Shown: positions 43,550-53,551 of the stretch, piece after piece
Position numbering within the stretch: position 1 is the stretch's first letter
Layout of the letters: each line of letters opens with the position of its first letter
DNA from: Spirochaetales bacterium
Lineage (GTDB): Bacteria; Spirochaetota; Spirochaetia; SZUA-6; JAFGRV01
Length of the DNA: 64,000 nucleotides
Direction of reading: 5' to 3'
NCBI GenBank assembly: GCA_016930085.1
Contig: JAFGHO010000008.1
Coordinates: forward strand, 96,146 to 160,145
Notes under the pieces: model-generated
The model's input: only the letters and a program-made list of their open reading frames with translations
Told to the model about the DNA's origin: nothing
The model's database searches: none
Translations under genes and position numbers: made by a program

Positions 43550-44218
43550 ATGGGAAAAGAAAAACCGGTAATTATCGCCCCGTCATTGCTCGCTTCGAGC
43601 TTCAGTTGTATCGGAGAAGCGGTTAAAAAAATAGAGGCCGCCGGCGGTGACTGGGTCCACTTCGACGTGATGGACGGTGTGTTCGTACCGGATATTACAT
43701 TCGGCCATAAAATGGTAAAAGATGCACGGCCCTTGTCTCAATTGCCCTTTGATGTGCACCTCATGGTCACCAATCCCGAAGCGTATATCGGGCGGTTTGC
43801 TGAAGCGGGCGCCGACTATATTACTTTTCATTATGAGGCGGTGGTTCATATTCACAGAATTATCATGGAAATACATGGGGTCAAGAAAAAAGCGGGTATT
43901 TCGATCGTTCCCTCGACCCCCGCTTCTCACCTCTCCGAAGTGTTACCCTTCATCGATATGGTGCTCGTCATGACGGTAAATCCCGGCTACGGCGGACAGA
44001 CATTGATTCCGGAAACACTCGGAAAAGTATCCTTTTTAAAAGAATATAGAGAAAAAATGGGGTATAATTATCATATAGAGGTCGACGGCGGTATCGATAC
44101 CGACAATGCGCGAAGCGTTATCGAAGCAGGCGCCGATGTCATCGTCTCGGGAACGGGTTTTTTTACCGCTCAGGCTCCCCGTGAATATGTCCGTTTTTTT
44201 AAGCAAGGGGGTAAGTAA
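43550..44218 (+). CDS. rpe: Ribulose-phosphate 3-epimerase
   Basis: A 222-residue TIM-barrel enzyme that interconverts ribulose 5-phosphate and xylulose 5-phosphate in the pentose phosphate pathway. It has SLLASSF, FDVMDGVFVPDITFG, DVHLMVTNPEAYI, TVNPGYGGQTLI and the phosphate site VDGGIDTDNA. Full length for the family. Confidence 0.95.
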   Translation: MGKEKPVIIAPSLLASSFSCIGEAVKKIEAAGGDWVHFDVMDGVFVPDITFGHKMVKDARPLSQLPFDVHLMVTNPEAYIGRFAEAGADYITFHYEAVVHIHRIIMEIHGVKKKAGISIVPSTPASHLSEVLPFIDMVLVMTVNPGYGGQTLIPETLGKVSFLKEYREKMGYNYHIEVDGGIDTDNARSVIEAGADVIVSGTGFFTAQAPREYVRFFKQGGK

Positions 44219-44278
44219 AGTTTTCTTTGATTTTATGTTTTCGCCCGTTCGGTCGAAAATTTTATAGGAGACTATGCA

Positions 44279-45316
44279 TTGAACAAAAGACATGTATCGC
44301 TGTTTTTCAGTATCGTCGTTTTTCTGATTCCCCAGACCTATCTTTCAGCCGGCTTCAGCGAGGAGGGAGATCGGCTTCTGAATGAGGGGATCGAGTTGTT
44401 CAGTAAAGGGCTTTACGAACAATCACTCGCTGATTTTCGCGCCATCATCGTCGATCCTTCTCTGGATTTTTATCATGGAGACGCCTATTTCTGGATCGGA
44501 AAGTGCCATATGATACTGGGAAGACTCGACGATGCCGAAAAAAATCTCGAGCATTTTCTCGCATCATACCCCGCTCATGTTAATTATCCGGAAGCGTACT
44601 ACCAGAAGGGGAGGTTGCTTTTCCTTCAGAATCAGTACGAAAACTCGATCAGGATTCTCGAGGATTTTATCCGGCAATACCCTTCATCCGTCTTTGTCCC
44701 GAATGCATATTTCTGGGTCGGTGAATCTCTTTTCATTATGGGACAGCTGGAAAAATCATCGAAAATTTTCAGACATATCATCGCCAACTATCCCTCGAGC
44801 TACAAGTTCGAGTCCGCCAAATACCGGCTGTCGATCATCGAATTCAAGAAGCGCGAAAATGAGTTACTCAAACTCCTCAAATGGAGTCATATGGAAGCCA
44901 TAAAAACCCTGGACGATTACGAACAGCGGGAAAAAACATATGAACAGGCAATTGCCGCCTATCAGAAAAAACTCGCGCAGGCCGGGATCGATGTGACGCT
45001 GGAAAAACAGAAAGATTATACCAAAGCGGAAATACTCGATCTCCAGGAAGAACTGAAAGCAAAAAATGAAGAACTTGAAAAATTGAAAAAAGAGAGTATC
45101 GATTGTAAAAATCGTGTCGCATACCTTGAAAAAAAACTGAGCGCCATCGATGAGGAGATGGCCGCAGCAGCGGCAACGGAAGCAGCAAAAGAAACCATGG
45201 AGGAAGTGCCGGTCAAATCAAACGAAGAACGGCTGTACGATCTCAAAGAGGAAGCCGTCAAATTAAAGGAACTGCTTCTCCAATTGCTCGAATACATGGA
45301 AGGCGGCGGCTCATGA
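44279..45316 (+). CDS. Secreted TPR / coiled-coil protein
   Basis: A 345-residue protein with a signal peptide (about 1-22), TPR units (about 28-200; GDAYFWIGKCHMILGRLDDAEKNLEHFLASYP and PNAYFWVGESLFIMGQLEKSS), then a coiled coil (about 210-300). Overall like CpoB/YbgF of the Tol-Pal system. The start is TTG 44279, with AGGAG 8 nt upstream; the nearby ATG 44274 reads ATG-CAT-TGA and stops at once. First gene of a three-gene envelope operon. Confidence 0.82.
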   Translation: MNKRHVSLFFSIVVFLIPQTYLSAGFSEEGDRLLNEGIELFSKGLYEQSLADFRAIIVDPSLDFYHGDAYFWIGKCHMILGRLDDAEKNLEHFLASYPAHVNYPEAYYQKGRLLFLQNQYENSIRILEDFIRQYPSSVFVPNAYFWVGESLFIMGQLEKSSKIFRHIIANYPSSYKFESAKYRLSIIEFKKRENELLKLLKWSHMEAIKTLDDYEQREKTYEQAIAAYQKKLAQAGIDVTLEKQKDYTKAEILDLQEELKAKNEELEKLKKESIDCKNRVAYLEKKLSAIDEEMAAAAATEAAKETMEEVPVKSNEERLYDLKEEAVKLKELLLQLLEYMEGGGS

Positions 45317-46452
45317 AAATGAAATCTTTTTTTGCGTTGATACTTTTATTGTGCACCACTCTCTGCTTTACACTTGAAATCAACAACGGCAGAATCAGAC
45401 TCGTGCTTCATAAAAATCTCGGCAGATTTTCGATGTACTATTTATCGAACCCGGAGAAAAAAAAATATACCTCCTTTTTACTCGATCAGGATATACGGAC
45501 ATCGACCCTTTCCGTCGCCGTCGATAATAACGTCTTTCGTCTCGGCGACACCGGGTCTTTCAAGGAGAAAATCGAGGAAACGAGTATCGGCGCGCGTTTT
45601 ATCTGGAACTCCAAACAGCTTGAAATCATCGAGGATTTTGTTTTTACCAAAACGCCCTCTGCCTCAGAAACAAACGGGGTGATCATCACCCTTACGATAG
45701 CCAATATCAGCAACAAGGAACTCACAGTCGGCGCCCGATATGTTTTCGATACATTTCTTGGGGAATCCTCGAATCATCATTTCAGGACTGATAAGCACGA
45801 TAACATTTCGAATGAGATCATTGTCGAGAAAGACAGAATGATACGCTACTGGGTTTCACCCCTGCCCAAAAGCGATCCGTTTGTCGGATTGCAGGTCTCA
45901 ACCAATGGAGGGGGTGTCACAATTCCCGATAAAATCATTTTCGCGAACTGGAAGCGTCTCAACGACACCCCGTGGACATACGACGAATCGGCCGGCCGCA
46001 ATTTCAATCTTCGTCCTTATTCGATCAATGATTCGGCCGTCTGTCATTATTACTACCCGAAGACACTCGAAGCCGGATCGAGAATGAGAATCGTGATAGC
46101 GATGCATAATTATGACGAAAGCAGCGCTTCAGTCACTGAAGAACCCGACGAACAGGAGGTCAAGGATATACTCGAAGAGGTAGCGGCAACTCCGACTCCA
46201 GCCCCGGCCGGGAAAGGGGAAACCGATGCAACCCCGACGCCTGTGATGCCGGTGGAAACCGCAGATGAATCATCGAAACCGGAAACCGTCAACGATCAGA
46301 TTATCGCCGATATTCATACACTCGAATACCTGCTCAAAATGATCGATGACAGGATAAAAACAAAAGAAATCACCGATAAAGATCTGTCGACGATGGAAAA
46401 AATACTGTTCGAAATCAAAGATCATATCACGGCAATTATGAAATCGTATTAG
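45313..46452 (+). CDS. Secreted protein of unknown function
   Basis: A 379-residue protein with signal peptide (1-20), a strand-rich domain (about 22-285) with repeated hydrophobic strands such as IRLVLHKNLGRFSMYYLS and IITLTIANISN, a Pro/Thr linker, and a C-terminal helical segment. Not recognised. It overlaps the upstream gene by ATGA and is followed 13 bp later by the TPR membrane protein, so the three are probably one envelope complex. Confidence 0.72.
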   Translation: MKMKSFFALILLLCTTLCFTLEINNGRIRLVLHKNLGRFSMYYLSNPEKKKYTSFLLDQDIRTSTLSVAVDNNVFRLGDTGSFKEKIEETSIGARFIWNSKQLEIIEDFVFTKTPSASETNGVIITLTIANISNKELTVGARYVFDTFLGESSNHHFRTDKHDNISNEIIVEKDRMIRYWVSPLPKSDPFVGLQVSTNGGGVTIPDKIIFANWKRLNDTPWTYDESAGRNFNLRPYSINDSAVCHYYYPKTLEAGSRMRIVIAMHNYDESSASVTEEPDEQEVKDILEEVAATPTPAPAGKGETDATPTPVMPVETADESSKPETVNDQIIADIHTLEYLLKMIDDRIKTKEITDKDLSTMEKILFEIKDHITAIMKSY

Positions 46453-46465
46453 GGATGTCCGACAT

Positions 46466-47530
46466 ATGCCAGCAGGAAGCCTGAAAAAGGCTAAACGATT
46501 CTTTGCATCCGGAAAATTCAGCCATGTCATTCGACTCCTTGAACCAGAGATATTCAGGTACCGGGAGAGTTTTATCTTTTACTCCCTGCTGGGCACTTCA
46601 TGTCTCTATACCGATGAGACCGGCGGCGCGCTTTCATATTTGAGCAGGGCGCATCAACTCAATGACCGGGATATTTCGACATTACTCGGTATCGCCGTTA
46701 TTCATCTTAAAAAACTCAACAGGGAAGAGGCGATCAAGACATGGCTCCTGGTACTTGAAATCGATCCGAAGAACAAGACCGCACAACGCGGACTCAATAT
46801 CATACGTAAAATTCCCGAACACGAAGATCTTGTCGAGTTTGTCGATTCGAAAAAAATATATTCACTGTACCCGAAAAGAAAATCCCGCGGATTCGCCAAT
46901 ACCGTGCTGATATCGACCATACTCCTTGTTGTGTCGTTTACCGGCATTATCGTGGTCAGATATGTGAAGCTCCCGGAAAAAAAGACGAGACCTGAAATCG
47001 AACAGTTCATTCTTCCCGACTCACGCTCTTCCCTCATCCAGCTGAACGATGATTTCCCGTTTATTTTCACCGATGCGGAGGTTCGTACCGTTTTTAACAG
47101 GGCAAAGTCCTTATTTATCGAATACCGTGACAACAGGGCGCTCGTTGAAATCAACCGTCTGCTTAATTCGAACGCGGCACCCGAGGTGAAAGTCACTGCC
47201 GGAGCGATGAAAGATCATGTTATCGAGCCGGATTTTTCCACGATCAGGGATTCCTATTCACTTGAAGTGGTGCTTAAGCAGCCGTATCTTTACGACAATT
47301 GTTTCGTCCGCTGGAAGGGAAAGGTCGGTGGTCTCGAAATCGGTGACGAGGCGATACGATTCGACTTCTGGGTCGGGGATACGCACACCTTCGAGGGGGT
47401 CATCCCCGTTCTTCTCGATTTCGGCGCGCTTCTTGAAAACGGACAGACGATCGAGGTGTTGGGCTCGATCGAGACTATCGACAGGCAAAACTTCATTCTC
47501 AAAGGCAGGGCGATCCACCGTCTGGAGTAA
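46466..47530 (+). CDS. TPR membrane protein with C-terminal OB-like domain
   Basis: A 354-residue protein: TPR-like helices (about 1-120), one membrane helix (about 146-166), then a periplasmic part that ends in a strand-rich region (about 275-350, FVRWKGKVGGLEIGDEAIRF ... TIEVLGSIETID) resembling an OB fold. Function unknown. Cotranscribed with the two upstream envelope genes; convergent with prs, 21 bp away. Confidence 0.75.
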   Translation: MPAGSLKKAKRFFASGKFSHVIRLLEPEIFRYRESFIFYSLLGTSCLYTDETGGALSYLSRAHQLNDRDISTLLGIAVIHLKKLNREEAIKTWLLVLEIDPKNKTAQRGLNIIRKIPEHEDLVEFVDSKKIYSLYPKRKSRGFANTVLISTILLVVSFTGIIVVRYVKLPEKKTRPEIEQFILPDSRSSLIQLNDDFPFIFTDAEVRTVFNRAKSLFIEYRDNRALVEINRLLNSNAAPEVKVTAGAMKDHVIEPDFSTIRDSYSLEVVLKQPYLYDNCFVRWKGKVGGLEIGDEAIRFDFWVGDTHTFEGVIPVLLDFGALLENGQTIEVLGSIETIDRQNFILKGRAIHRLE

Positions 47531-47551
47531 TCGATACGCGGAACCGTCATG

Positions 47552-48634
47552 TCACTTATTCAGGTACTCATACACATTAAATGGTCCGAAAAACTCCGAA
47601 AGCGTCATTTCCTGATTCAGCCGGCTTATGATATCCGAAGCGACTTTGTGCGACGAGACGACCGTCACGTTTTTCAATGTATCGACAAGTTCCTGCGGGC
47701 AGTAGAGGGTATCGGCGAAGACGATATCCTTTAAAATCCCTTTATCGATAAGCTCTTTCATGCGGTCGATCGACGGGGGCGAGAAAACGGGATGAACAAC
47801 CGCGATATTGACGCACGCGACTTCGCGTTTCCTGAGTTCGAGTGCGAGTTTGTAAATAGAACCGCCGGTGTCGATCATGTCGTCGATTATCCAGACGGTT
47901 TTGTTTTTAAGGGCCGTGCTCGATAAAATATCCACGGACAACACGCGGTTCACGCATGAATAGTCGCGCTGCTTGTGCGAAATGACGAGCGGGGTGCAGA
48001 ATGAATCGGCGAACTCCTTTGCCAGCACCTCGCCGCCTGCATCGACGGAACAGAATACCCACTCCTTTCTTATTTTCTTTTCCAGGTTTTCGACGGTTTT
48101 GATATAGGTATCCGCGATATAGCGCTTGAGGAGAAAGAGAATGGGAATGTCGTCGATCGCGCAGACGGCCGGATCGATCATCGTCCTGGACTTGTCCGAA
48201 TGCAGATTGAAGGTGATGATGTGATCCACGCCGAGGCTGATCAGTATCTTGAAATGCATCCAGAGACCCACCGAGTTTCTTCTCGTGGTCCGGTCGGACC
48301 TGCCCGGGCTGCAGTACGGCTCGAAAAGTGTGATACGGCCCGCCTGGGCACGCCGTAATGCGTCCACCGCGTTATATATCTCTATCTTGTTTTCTTCGAC
48401 GGAAATGCCGGATGAGTTCTTACTCGCGTTCGCAAAGAGAAACACATCATGACCGCGAACGGAACTCGTGATTTCCACTTCCATTTCCCCGTCCGCGAAA
48501 CGGGAGACAGAGAGATTGCCCTTTAAGTCATAAAGGGGCTTGTTGTAGGCAAAATAGGTTGAAATGCCCTCGACGACCTTATCGGTATAGTCCTGCATCG
48601 ATCGTGTGGCGAATATCTGAAGTTTCCCTCTCAT
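47552..48634 (-). CDS. prs: Ribose-phosphate pyrophosphokinase
   Basis: A 360-residue PRPP synthase, making PRPP for nucleotides and some amino acids. It has FADGEMEVEI, the ATP loop segment ending in PGRSDRTTRR, the His-containing FNLHSD, and the PRPP loop VWIIDDMIDTGGSI. Longer and more divergent than the usual 315-residue bacterial enzyme. AGGAGGT precedes ATG 48634. Confidence 0.9.
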   Translation of the reverse strand: MRGKLQIFATRSMQDYTDKVVEGISTYFAYNKPLYDLKGNLSVSRFADGEMEVEITSSVRGHDVFLFANASKNSSGISVEENKIEIYNAVDALRRAQAGRITLFEPYCSPGRSDRTTRRNSVGLWMHFKILISLGVDHIITFNLHSDKSRTMIDPAVCAIDDIPILFLLKRYIADTYIKTVENLEKKIRKEWVFCSVDAGGEVLAKEFADSFCTPLVISHKQRDYSCVNRVLSVDILSSTALKNKTVWIIDDMIDTGGSIYKLALELRKREVACVNIAVVHPVFSPPSIDRMKELIDKGILKDIVFADTLYCPQELVDTLKNVTVVSSHKVASDIISRLNQEMTLSEFFGPFNVYEYLNK

Positions 48635-48786
48635 GATCGTTACCTCCTGAATGCGGCAAACGGATGTAAGTACGGGTGAAAGTATAGCATAAGGAAACGG
48701 TGAGTTAAAAGTATCAAGGCAGCTTTTTCGGCTTCCGTCCGTATAGAATTCCGCCTGACTGGCGGTGTTGGTAAATTTTTCTCCGG

Positions 48787-49482
48787 TTATTTACCCGCAA
48801 TGACTTTTGATGTTTCATTCGCTTTTTTTGAAACACGCTTAGAGCGCGAGCAGTATCTGAATGAAAGGCAGATGTCCAGAAAATCGTCCGTCCCGACGAT
48901 CGCGGCAATATCGAGGAATACTTCTATTTCGTAATCGATGAGGGTACCGGGCATTCCGTTTTCAGCCCGGCATATGGATAAAAGCCGCTGTCCTTCGGAC
49001 ATAAGAAGAGCATTCAACGATGCGTCATGGAAATAAGGGATAATCCTGAGGAGATGCGATCTGAGCATGGGGTCATCGAAGATATGAATCCGGTAGAGCA
49101 TTGATACGAGGACGTCTCTGTTTGCCAGCAGTCTGCTGAGCAGGATTTCTTCGGGTAACCCGGGATCGAACATATTGTGAACGAGAACGCGTATAAGGTA
49201 TTCGACTTCCTCTTTTCTTTTTCCCGAACAACGGGATATAAGCGATGAAAGAATGTCGGCGATATACGGATCGTCACGTTTTCCGAGTGCTCTCACTATC
49301 TCTATCCGCTCATTCAATCCGACCGACCCAAGCACCCTGATGATAAACGGGTTGTTTTCCCTGTCGGTGGACCCGATGATATCTGTATAATCGATACCAT
49401 GGAGAGGAAACACCGAGTACAGACATATGATCAGGCAATACAAGCTTTTTTTCATGGTGACGGTCTTATTCATTATCGGCAT
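48787..49482 (-). CDS. Secreted helical-repeat protein
   Basis: A protein of up to 231 residues with a signal peptide beginning at MKKSLYCLIICLYSVF and a mature part of short amphipathic helices (NERIEIVRALGKRDDPYIADILSSLI) that resemble HEAT repeats. The start is uncertain: ATG 49482, 49473 or 49455; none has a clear ribosome-binding site. Not recognised further. Confidence 0.65.
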   Translation of the reverse strand: MPIMNKTVTMKKSLYCLIICLYSVFPLHGIDYTDIIGSTDRENNPFIIRVLGSVGLNERIEIVRALGKRDDPYIADILSSLISRCSGKRKEEVEYLIRVLVHNMFDPGLPEEILLSRLLANRDVLVSMLYRIHIFDDPMLRSHLLRIIPYFHDASLNALLMSEGQRLLSICRAENGMPGTLIDYEIEVFLDIAAIVGTDDFLDICLSFRYCSRSKRVSKKANETSKVIAGK

Positions 49483-49676
49483 ATTTAAATTAATTCAATT
49501 CATACCTCTCATTGATTAAAGGGAAAACGCAGAAATGATTCGGCCGGCATCGCATGAAAAACAAGATTTTATCGAAAACCACTATTATTTATGCATTTTT
49601 TTCTGTAAAATAAAAAAAAAATTAAAGCAGGAGAACAAAATTCCCATTTATATATTAGTGGAAAGGGGATATTAAT

Positions 49677-50816
49677 ATGGCGAAAAGCGAATTCTCAAAA
49701 ACATTTAAACCGGCCGAAAATATCGAGGAACGGCTCAAGGCACTCGAATCCGCAAAACTTCAGATCGAAAAACAGTTCGGCAAGGGCTCGATTATGAAAC
49801 TCGGTGAAAGCCCGCAGAAAGCGGAATCGGGAGTGATCCCGTCCGGTTCGATTCTTCTCGATGCCGCGCTTGGTATAGGGGGGTATCCCCGTGGAAGGAT
49901 CATCGAAATATACGGACCGGAATCATCCGGTAAAACGACATTGGCCCTTCACGCGATCGCTGAAGCACAGAAAAAAAACGGCATCGCCGCATTTGTCGAC
50001 GCGGAACACGCGCTCGATCCCACGTACGCCCGGAACCTCGGCGTCAATATCGACGAACTCTGGGTATCGCAGCCCGATACGGGCGAACAGGCTCTGGATA
50101 TCACCGAATCCCTGGTCAGGTCCGGGGCGGTGGACATTATCGTCCTCGATTCGGTCGCGGCCCTGACACCTCGTGCGGAAATCGAAGGGGTGATGGGGGA
50201 TTCCCACATGGGCCTTCAGGCCCGGCTGATGAGCCAGGCGCTTCGAAAATTGACCGGGATTATATCGAAATCGAACACCTGTCTTATTTTTATCAACCAG
50301 ATACGGATGAAAATCGGCGTGATGTTCGGCAATCCCGAAACGACCACGGGCGGCAAGGCGCTTAAGTTTTACTCCACCATCAGACTCGAGGTACGAAAGA
50401 TCGAAAGCATTTCACAGGGCACCGACAATATAATAGGGAACAGGATACGGGTCAAGGTTGTCAAGAACAAGATAGCGCCCCCGTTCAAGAAAGTCGAACT
50501 CGAACTCATGTTCGGAAAAGGTATTTCGGGAAGCGCGAGTCTCCTCGATCTGGCGATCGAACACAATCTGATTGTTAAAACCGGTTCCTGGTATTCGTTC
50601 GGAACGGAAAAAATTGGTCAGGGGAGGGAAAACGCAAAACTCTTTCTCGAGAAAAATCCCGACATCGCAGTGGAAATAGAAAATAAATTGAAAAAAACAC
50701 TCTATCCCGATAAACCATCCCGGGAAGAACCGGGACAAAAAGAAATCAAAAAAGATAAAAACACTCAAGCCGCGCCGCAAAAACCTGAAACCGGCATGGA
50801 AAAGGAATTGTTTTGA
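49677..50816 (+). CDS. recA: Recombinase RecA
   Basis: A 379-residue RecA, the strand-exchange and SOS co-protease protein. Walker A GPESSGKT at 80-87, [10 protein letters not shown], the L1/L2 loops and the [20 protein letters not shown] segment are intact; the acidic/basic C-tail is longer than in E. coli. AAAGGGG precedes ATG 49677. I see no clear LexA box in the 194 bp upstream. Confidence 0.97.
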   Translation: MAKSEFSKTFKPAENIEERLKALESAKLQIEKQFGKGSIMKLGESPQKAESGVIPSGSILLDAALGIGGYPRGRIIEIYGPESSGKTTLALHAIAEAQKKNGIAAFVDAEHALDPTYARNLGVNIDELWVSQPDTGEQALDITESLVRSGAVDIIVLDSVAALTPRAEIEGVMGDSHMGLQARLMSQALRKLTGIISKSNTCLIFINQIRMKIGVMFGNPETTTGGKALKFYSTIRLEVRKIESISQGTDNIIGNRIRVKVVKNKIAPPFKKVELELMFGKGISGSASLLDLAIEHNLIVKTGSWYSFGTEKIGQGRENAKLFLEKNPDIAVEIENKLKKTLYPDKPSREEPGQKEIKKDKNTQAAPQKPETGMEKELF

Positions 50817-50850
50817 TCGCTATGCCGCGGAACAAGGGGAGGGGGCAGGC

Positions 50851-51366
50851 ATGAAGAAAAAAAAGGGGACAGAGGTGTTTCTGTCTCTCGGTTCCAACAT
50901 CGAAAACAGGCGCGTTCATATCCAGGAAGCCGTCAGCCTCATTCAATACTATGTTTCTGACATCAGGTTTTCGAGTATGTATGAAACACTTCCCCTGTAT
51001 GTTCATGATCAGCCGAAGTTTCTCAACCTTGTCATTTCGGGAATGACGAAACTCTCATGTCCCGATCTTCTCGAACGTGTCCTCGAAACAGAGGCGGCGT
51101 GCGGACGCAGCCGGGACAATCAGCGCGAGAAGGGCCCCAGGGTGATCGATATCGACATACTCCTCTACGGCGACCTCAGTTTTCATTCCGAACGGCTGAC
51201 GGTTCCTCATCCCGGAATCAAGGAACGGCAATTCGTTCTCATTCCTCTGATCGAACTCGAACCGGATCTCAGGGATCCCGTTACCGGGAAAAAATATACG
51301 GAATTCCTTAAAGATATGGACGATCAGGGTGTTTTTTATTATGATGCACTGTCGCACCAGAACTGA
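50851..51366 (+). CDS. folK: 6-hydroxymethyl-dihydropterin pyrophosphokinase
   Basis: A 171-residue HPPK, an early step of folate synthesis. SLGSNIENR, the family signature around RDNQREKGPRVIDIDILLYG and the C-terminal PHPGIKERQFVLIPLIEL are all present. 34 bp after recA and probably cotranscribed. Confidence 0.93.
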   Translation: MKKKKGTEVFLSLGSNIENRRVHIQEAVSLIQYYVSDIRFSSMYETLPLYVHDQPKFLNLVISGMTKLSCPDLLERVLETEAACGRSRDNQREKGPRVIDIDILLYGDLSFHSERLTVPHPGIKERQFVLIPLIELEPDLRDPVTGKKYTEFLKDMDDQGVFYYDALSHQN

Positions 51367-51443
51367 TATGCCATTTGATACGGATAAGGAGTTGTCTGAA
51401 CATATACCGTATGGTAATGTAATCACGTACTGAATGTCGAACC

Positions 51444-52178
51444 ATGATGAGTGAACAAACAAACATCGCACACATACCCCAATTCAAACTCGGTGATTTT
51501 GAGGGCCCGCTCGATCTATTGCTTTTTCTCATAAAAAAAGCGGAGGTCAATATCTACGATATTCCGATCGCACAAATCACCGAGCAATACCTCCGGTACC
51601 TCGATTACGCGACAAAGGTAGATCTGGAGGATATTACCGAGTTTTATATGCTTGCCGCAACACTTCTCTATATCAAATCGAGAATGCTTCTGCCCGTTGA
51701 AACGAATATCGATGATGAAATCGAAGACCCCAGGAAAGTGCTGGTTGAAAAACTCATCGAATACCAGAAATTCAAGAAACTCACGGAAATTATCACGGAA
51801 AAGGAAACCGAATGGCTGATCGAACGAAAAAAGAACCAGAAAATACTCCCTTTCCCTGAAAACGATTTTTGGGAACAGGCGCAGATATGGGACCTCCTCA
51901 AAATTTTTTCGTCGATCATTACTTCTCTTACCACCGAAAGGGTCGTCGATCTTTATGAAGAGGTGACCATCAATGAAAAGATAACCCTTATCGGCGAGTA
52001 TATAGAGACAAGAGGGGAGTTTCTTTTTACCGAGTTGATCAAAAAAACGAATTCGATCAGCGAGGTAATCTGTTCTTTACTGGCCGTCCTCGAAGTGACA
52101 AAAATGAGGCGTATCGTGGTATATCAGAACAAGCTGTTCGGCGATATAAGAATCAAAGCCCGATCAGAGACGAGGTAA
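51444..52178 (+). CDS. scpA: Segregation and condensation protein A
   Basis: A 244-residue kleisin that bridges the SMC heads with ScpB during chromosome segregation. FEGPLDLLLFLIKKAEVNIYDIPIAQITEQYL and LAATLLYIKSRMLLP are the family hallmarks. No ribosome-binding site is obvious before ATG 51444. ScpB follows after 2 bp. Confidence 0.95.
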   Translation: MMSEQTNIAHIPQFKLGDFEGPLDLLLFLIKKAEVNIYDIPIAQITEQYLRYLDYATKVDLEDITEFYMLAATLLYIKSRMLLPVETNIDDEIEDPRKVLVEKLIEYQKFKKLTEIITEKETEWLIERKKNQKILPFPENDFWEQAQIWDLLKIFSSIITSLTTERVVDLYEEVTINEKITLIGEYIETRGEFLFTELIKKTNSISEVICSLLAVLEVTKMRRIVVYQNKLFGDIRIKARSETR

Positions 52179-52180
52179 TC

Positions 52181-52720
52181 ATGGAGTTCAAAGCAGAAGC
52201 AAAACTTGTCGAAGCCATTATGTTTTTGGAGAGTGAACCGCTCGATATCAATACGCTGTCCAGGATAACGAAACTTTCACGGGATATTGTCCTCAAATCG
52301 CTGCTCATACTCAAAGAAGAATATAATCGCGACCATCACGGACTCGAAGTGATCGAAATCGGCGGCGGTTTCTCGTTTTCACCGAAAAAGGAACTCTGGC
52401 CGTCCCTCAAAGACCGCTACGGAAAGCAGAATGAGAATAAACTTTCCCGCGCCGCCCTCGAAACCCTTTCGATCATCGCATATTCACAACCCATAACGCG
52501 CGGTGAAATCGAAGGAATCCGTGGTGTCGCGGCGGACGGCATGATCAAACTCCTTTTGAGTAAATCCCTTATCCGGGAGTTGGGTAAAAAGGATGTACCC
52601 GGAAGACCGATACAATACGGCACGACAAAAGAATTTCTGAAGCTGTTCAGGCTCAAAAGCATTTCCGATCTACCCAAACTTGATGAAGTGGACAGCGAAA
52701 AGTTTGAAACCGATGAATGA
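52181..52720 (+). CDS. scpB: Segregation and condensation protein B
   Basis: A 179-residue winged-helix partner of ScpA and SMC: KLVEAIMFLESEPLDINTL, the ALETLSIIAYSQPITRGEIEGIRG signature and PGRPIQYGTTKEFL near the end. It overlaps rluB by 8 bp. Confidence 0.95.
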   Translation: MEFKAEAKLVEAIMFLESEPLDINTLSRITKLSRDIVLKSLLILKEEYNRDHHGLEVIEIGGGFSFSPKKELWPSLKDRYGKQNENKLSRAALETLSIIAYSQPITRGEIEGIRGVAADGMIKLLLSKSLIRELGKKDVPGRPIQYGTTKEFLKLFRLKSISDLPKLDEVDSEKFETDE

Positions 52721-53432
52721 AGACAATGTTCGCCTTCACGTCTATATGTCCCGCTGCGGAATCGGGTCACGAAGGACCTGTGAACGTTATATCGATGAAA
52801 AAAGGGTCCGTGTGAATGGTGCGGTTGTCACCACACAGGGGATGAAAGTATCTGACCGGGATACGATCCTCTTTGACGGAAAACCTATCGTTCCCGTAAG
52901 CAAAAAGGTGTACATCGCTCTCAACAAGCCGGAAGGATATCTCTGTACCGGGAAAGATCCCGAAAACAGATTATGCGCCCATGTACTCTTTGAAAATGCT
53001 TTGCCGGAAACGCTCTTCCATGCAGGCAGGCTCGATATGAACTCGAGCGGTATCATTTTTTACACGAACGACGGGGCGTTCGCACATATTGTCAGCCATC
53101 CGTCATTCGGGATACAAAAGGAATACGTTGTCATTACCTCGACAAGGATTGAAGAAGAGCAGCTCCTCGAATACAAACGGGGCCTTGAGGTAAGCGGCGT
53201 TCACTATAGGTGCGAGCATTATACATTAATCAATAACTACAAAGTCCTTCTCACGCTTGTTCAGGGGAAAAACAGGGAAATACGGCGCGTTTTCAGCCAC
53301 TACGGTATCCGTATAAAACGGATTCACCGGGTGAGAATCGGCTGTGTCAACCTCGGAAAACTTTCATCGGGCGAGTTCCGGTATCTTAAAAAAAAAGAGA
53401 TAGAATGGTTTTTCGAGAGGAGAAAAGTATAA
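52713..53432 (+). CDS. rluB: 23S rRNA pseudouridine synthase, RluB type
   Basis: A 239-residue enzyme with an N-terminal S4 domain (LHVYMSRCGIGSRRTCERYI) and the RsuA/RluB catalytic motif GRLDMNSSGIIF with its Asp. The start is ATG 52713, inside the scpB stop, since the S4 domain begins directly after it; the frame is open 33 bp upstream. Modifies 23S rRNA; the exact site is inferred from the family. Confidence 0.92.
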   Translation: MNEDNVRLHVYMSRCGIGSRRTCERYIDEKRVRVNGAVVTTQGMKVSDRDTILFDGKPIVPVSKKVYIALNKPEGYLCTGKDPENRLCAHVLFENALPETLFHAGRLDMNSSGIIFYTNDGAFAHIVSHPSFGIQKEYVVITSTRIEEEQLLEYKRGLEVSGVHYRCEHYTLINNYKVLLTLVQGKNREIRRVFSHYGIRIKRIHRVRIGCVNLGKLSSGEFRYLKKKEIEWFFERRKV

Positions 53433-53551
53433 AAAACAATACATTTTTACATTTTCGTATATGATCGGTCTTGACCATTCGCTTTGTTTATGAGAGATTA
53501 TAGAGAGTTTTTACAAACTGTCATTGTTACAATCAGGAGAAAAAGATAGGT

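Noticed and set aside
48740-48775. CCGCC / GGCGG hairpin downstream of the secreted helical-repeat gene
   Set aside because: Short stem and no T-run directly after it on the gene's strand; too weak to call.
49483-49676. Possible LexA box upstream of recA
   Set aside because: A GAAC...TTC-like half-match is present, but no CGAAC-N4-GTTCG or CTGT-N8-ACAG pattern.
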